Shown: positions 15,648-17,822 of the stretch, in pieces | Layout of the letters: each line of letters opens with the position of its first letter | Position numbering within the stretch: the stretch's first letter is position 1 | DNA from: Methanolobus sp. UBA32 | GTDB taxonomy: Archaea > Halobacteriota > Methanosarcinia > Methanosarcinales > Methanosarcinaceae | Length of the DNA stretch: 17,822 bases | Direction of reading: 5' to 3' | Assembly: GCA_002507205.1 (NCBI GenBank) | Contig: DAZF01000039.1 | Span: 13,079 to 30,900, forward strand | The notes under the pieces: model-generated | The model's database searches: none | What the model saw: the letters and a program-made list of their open reading frames with translations, nothing else | What the model was told of the DNA's origin: nothing | Made by a program: the position numbers and the translations under genes

Positions 15648-16067
15648 ATGAAGAAAGAAGTGATCCAGGTTGTCTCCAGGGAAAATGGGGAATTGTCATC
15701 TAAACAAGTAAAGGCTGCACCATATGAATTCACCATTGCCACCCGTGCAAAATGGGAAATGGTGATCTCTGATGAGGATACTGAGATACGTGCAGGTGAA
15801 TTCAAAAAGGTCAACGTAAAGGAAATACTTCTGGACCCGGACATGGTTGCTCTTCCATGTACTTTCACCCACCATGCAGTTGTTTCACTGGTCAAGGTAG
15901 GTGCAAAGGGAGGTGCCAAGCCGGTTGATAGTGAGCGTATTATAAATTCTGCCTATGTACTGGGCCAGGAATCCGGTAAGGTGAGGGAAGGTGATCTGCT
16001 GGCAGTACTTAATATCTTCCCTATAATGTTCACTCGTGAGGCTATGACTCCGAAATCCCTTAGGTAA
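15648..16067 (+). CDS. Conserved methanogen protein, probably DUF22 family
   Basis: This 139-residue protein has no signal peptide, membrane segment or cysteine pair. The sequence is mostly alternating beta-type residues. It has an HH pair in TFTHHAVVSLVKVG, a glycine/lysine-rich turn GAKGGAKP, and a C-terminal REGDLLAVLNIFPI stretch. This reads like a small beta-barrel or beta-sandwich that could bind a ligand. From memory it resembles the archaeal DUF22 family (function unknown), but I could not search. It has its own strong TATA box and is followed after 21 bases by a double zinc-ribbon gene that is probably cotranscribed. Conservation of this pair beside fpo would suggest a role in energy metabolism or redox regulation, but nothing in the sequence proves it. 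Confidence 0.75.
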   Translation: MKKEVIQVVSRENGELSSKQVKAAPYEFTIATRAKWEMVISDEDTEIRAGEFKKVNVKEILLDPDMVALPCTFTHHAVVSLVKVGAKGGAKPVDSERIINSAYVLGQESGKVREGDLLAVLNIFPIMFTREAMTPKSLR

Positions 16068-16088
16068 ATATCAATGGAGGATGTTTTC

Positions 16089-16595
16089 ATGGAAACCTGT
16101 CTTATATGCGGAGAACTACAGGACTTTAAACATTACGAGGGGTACAACATCTGTACTACCTGTGTGGATATCATGGAGGATGTTATGGGGGAGTATTTAC
16201 TTCGTGCTATCTGGAAAAGTGAACCAAAGGCACACAGTGCTTACCTTAATTATCTCAATAATACCACGAGGTATATCTCAGATTATAAAAAAATCTCCCA
16301 GAAATCCAACAAGCACACAAAAGATGTTATTGCCCGTGTTTCAGACGTACTTGTGAATGGTAATGATCACCCTTCAAAAAGGCGTTATTTCGAGCACATG
16401 CAAAAAGTCCTTGAATGGCTGGAGGAAACACCGCATTTCTATCACTACTATTTCAAAGATTATTATGTATGTCCAACATGCAATGCTTCTATCTTTGAGA
16501 AATACACCCGCAGGGATGTGGGTGAATGGATGGTGGTTTCATGTTCTGAATGTGATACCGTCATTAAGAAGTATTTCTCTCCAAAAAGCGTTTAA
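16089..16595 (+). CDS. Double zinc-ribbon protein of unknown function
   Basis: The 168-residue protein has a CxxC..CxxC zinc site at each end: C4/C7 with C22/C25, and C128/C131 with C152/C155. The middle, about 90 residues, is helical and charged, rich in Tyr, Lys and His (for example HFYHYYFKDYY just before the second site). Such a layout fits a zinc-stabilised nucleic-acid or protein-binding factor. I do not recognise a named family. I chose the ATG at 16089 because GGAGG (16076-16080) lies 8 nt upstream and the first cysteine pair then follows at once (METCLICG). The in-frame ATG at 16074 overlaps that site. It is the second gene after the DUF22-like one and ends in a strong terminator overlapping its stop. 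Confidence 0.78.
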   Translation: METCLICGELQDFKHYEGYNICTTCVDIMEDVMGEYLLRAIWKSEPKAHSAYLNYLNNTTRYISDYKKISQKSNKHTKDVIARVSDVLVNGNDHPSKRRYFEHMQKVLEWLEETPHFYHYYFKDYYVCPTCNASIFEKYTRRDVGEWMVVSCSECDTVIKKYFSPKSV

Positions 16596-16606
16596 ACGCT
16601 TTTTTT
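16583..16606 (+). terminator. Intrinsic-type terminator overlapping the zinc-ribbon gene stop
   Basis: AAAAAGCG (16583-16590) pairs with CGCTTTTT (16597-16604) around TTTAAA, which itself is symmetric, making a 22-base perfect palindrome. More T residues follow. The TAA stop (16593-16595) lies in the loop. Because it is symmetric, with A-run before and T-run after, it could stop transcription in either direction. Confidence 0.75.
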
Positions 16607-16975
16607 ATTCTTTTTAGATTGGTGTAATTCCCTTTTTTGAATACAGGTGCTATATTCGAATCTCTGATGTATGGCAAAATAGTCTCATATTCATATGCTG
16701 ATCTTCCTTAGATTATCTTCTGGCTAATATTCTCGCCTTTCCATATGGGCGAATGTTGAAACCGTCTATTATTCGGTGATGTTTCCTTGCTTCTATACTA
16801 TTATATTTTTGGTTTACTCTGAAGGCTTTCAACATCGTAATTAAGACAATTTAAATATAATGAATTATTATCAATTACTAGCCAACACTATCTATTGAAA
16901 AATATGTCAACAGATATTGTTTATCTATCTGCATGTATTTGAGATGTATTTGTATTAGACCCTTACACGAAGGTG
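16607..16975. other. Long AT-rich intergenic stretch upstream of fpo
   Basis: No convincing gene is present on either strand. I see a small imperfect hairpin (TCGCC at 16733-16737 with GGCGA at 16748-16752), scattered TATA-like elements (about 16800-16810 and 16850-16860), and three CTATCT repeats (starting 16888, 16925 and 16991). On the minus strand 16707-16621 is open for 29 codons and reads like a protein fragment, but it lacks a start and is bounded by a stop. The space could hold a regulatory region for fpo, a small RNA, or decayed coding DNA. Confidence 0.4.
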
Positions 16976-17016
16976 TTTTATACAAATAGTCTATCTACCC
17001 TTATAACTTTCAGGAG
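16976..17016 (+). promoter_or_regulatory. fpo operon promoter and ribosome-binding site
   Basis: TTTTATACAAAT (16976-16987) is TATA-like and predicts a start near 17007. AGGAG (17012-17016) is the ribosome-binding site, 8 nt before the fpoA ATG at 17025. Upstream TATA-like elements may provide additional starts with a longer leader. Confidence 0.45.
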
Positions 17017-17024
17017 AATAGTTT

Positions 17025-17417
17025 ATGTCAGGAATAATCGATATTAGTAACATAGCCAATAGTTACATACCGGTTGCAATAATTCTCATTGTGGCACTAG
17101 TGATGCCTCCTATAACAATGCTTATCATAAAAGTGTTAAGTCCGAGGAGTAAAGCATCAGCAAAGTACACGACATATGAAGCTGGTTCCTTACCGATAGG
17201 AAATGCCAGAATACAGTTCAATGTCGAATACTATCTTTATGCCATTGCTTTTGTTCTCTTTGATATTGAAGTCCTTTTCCTTTATCCCTGGGCTGCAATT
17301 TTCAAAGGACATGATATCACTTATATCGCAACCGTTGAAATGCTAGTCTTTATTTTTGTTGTATTGTTTGGCTACGTTTATTTGATCAAGAAGGAGGCTC
17401 TAAAATGGATGAAATAG
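17025..17417 (+). CDS. fpoA: FpoA, F420H2 dehydrogenase membrane subunit (NuoA homologue)
   Basis: FpoA is a small membrane subunit of the F420H2:methanophenazine oxidoreductase, the methanogen relative of complex I, which pumps protons while passing electrons from F420H2 to methanophenazine. The 130-residue protein has three transmembrane helices (about 15-37, 65-87 and 98-120). It also has the NuoA signature: a YTTYEAGSLPIGNARIQF-like loop after the first helix, then YYLYAIAFVLFDIEVLFLYPW with the acidic FDIE in the membrane. The length fits NuoA/FpoA. The stop is TAG (17415-17417), and its last 13 bases overlap the start of fpoB. It is the first gene of the fpo operon, after a long AT-rich leader region. 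Confidence 0.96.
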   Translation: MSGIIDISNIANSYIPVAIILIVALVMPPITMLIIKVLSPRSKASAKYTTYEAGSLPIGNARIQFNVEYYLYAIAFVLFDIEVLFLYPWAAIFKGHDITYIATVEMLVFIFVVLFGYVYLIKKEALKWMK

Positions 17418-17822
17418 AGCAGACAGAAGTCGAACAAAATGATGTCATAGAAGTTGGGTATACTGACGTTCCAGGCACGATGCTTACAGACTCAAATGCT
17501 ATCTGTGATTTCATTAAGAAAACAAAGATCCAGGATGTTCTCAACTGGGGTCGTAAGAACTCTTTATGGTTCATGGTAAATGCAATGGGTTGTTGTGGTG
17601 TAGAGCTGCTTGCTACAGGTATGGCTCACTATGATACTGACCGTTTCGGTATTATCCCACGTAACTCCCCAAGACATGCTGACGTACTGATCATTAGTGG
17701 TTATGTAACAAAGAAGTACCTGCCAGCTCTGAAGAGGGTCTGGGACCAGATGCCTGCACCAAAGTGGGTTATATGCTTTGGAGACTGTGCCATCAGCGGT
17801 GGTCCTTTTTATGAATCATAGA
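17405..17822 (+). CDS. fpoB: FpoB, F420H2 dehydrogenase iron-sulfur subunit (NuoB homologue), cut by window edge and with in-frame TAG
   Basis: FpoB carries the terminal [4Fe-4S] cluster (N2 equivalent) that hands electrons to methanophenazine. The visible 138 residues match the family well: NWGRKNSLWFM, then the tandem cysteines MGCCGVELLATG (C63, C64). These are followed by HYDTDRFGIIPRNSPRHADVLIISG and GDCAISGGPFYES with the third ligand C128. The fourth ligand, in the IPGCPPRPE segment, would follow. However, codon 139 (17819-17821) is TAG where relatives have tyrosine, and the window ends one base later. The gene is therefore either truncated, misread at the sequence end, or read through. 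The start at 17405 has AAGGAGG (17391-17397) 7 nt upstream and overlaps fpoA by 13 bases. Confidence 0.93.

Noticed and set aside
16888..16997. Three CTATCT repeats upstream of fpoA
   Set aside because: They are only six bases, unevenly spaced, in AT-rich DNA; too weak to call as operator sites.

Overview
This window looks like the chromosome of a methanogenic archaeon of the order Methanosarcinales, probably a low-GC member of the Methanosarcinaceae such as Methanolobus, Methanococcoides or Methanohalophilus. The evidence is the start of an fpo operon (F420H2:methanophenazine oxidoreductase), the coenzyme F420 genes cofG, cofH (two tandem copies) and cofC, a geranylgeranyl reductase with its own ferredoxin, AT-rich archaeal TATA boxes, and a bacterial-type grpE-dnaK-dnaJ cluster. 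As I recall it, the gene content and order resemble the region of Methanosarcina acetivorans around MA1484 (geranylgeranyl reductase) and MA1495 (fpoA). No tRNA, rRNA, CRISPR array or intact insertion sequence is visible.

Layout. Bases 2-247 (+) are the tail of an unidentified membrane protein. Bases 406-4144 (+) hold grpE, dnaK and dnaJ, each with its own TATA-like element, and a perfect 10-bp stem-loop lies between dnaK and dnaJ. Bases 4320-7110 (+) hold trkA and trkH, a potassium-uptake pair. Bases 7121-7908 (-) are a methyltransferase pseudogene that has lost its SAM-binding glycine loop. Bases 8049-9436 (-) are a ferredoxin and geranylgeranyl reductase in an ATGA overlap, ending in a hairpin that includes the stop codon. 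Bases 9552-13429 (-) are the F420 operon cofG-cofH2-cofH1-cofC. Bases 13490-14930 (-) are a second ferredoxin followed by a CrtI-like FAD oxidoreductase. Bases 15117-15566 (+) encode an Lrp/AsnC regulator, divergent from that pair and with palindromes over its own promoter. Bases 15648-16595 (+) are a two-gene unit of unknown function (a probable DUF22 protein and a double zinc-ribbon protein). A 418-bp non-coding stretch then leads to fpoA and fpoB at the right edge.

The right-hand 10 kb has a common theme: redox cofactors and isoprenoid membrane electron transfer. cofC, cofG and cofH make the deazaflavin carrier F420. Fpo oxidises F420H2 and passes electrons to methanophenazine, a prenylated phenazine in the membrane. 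Two separate ferredoxin plus FAD-oxidoreductase pairs flank the F420 operon. One is the known archaeal-lipid saturase pair; the other has no assigned substrate and is the best candidate here for new biochemistry. One sequence oddity at the right edge needs checking: fpoB has an in-frame TAG where the family has a tyrosine, before the last cluster-binding cysteine, so it is an assembly error, a broken gene or amber read-through.
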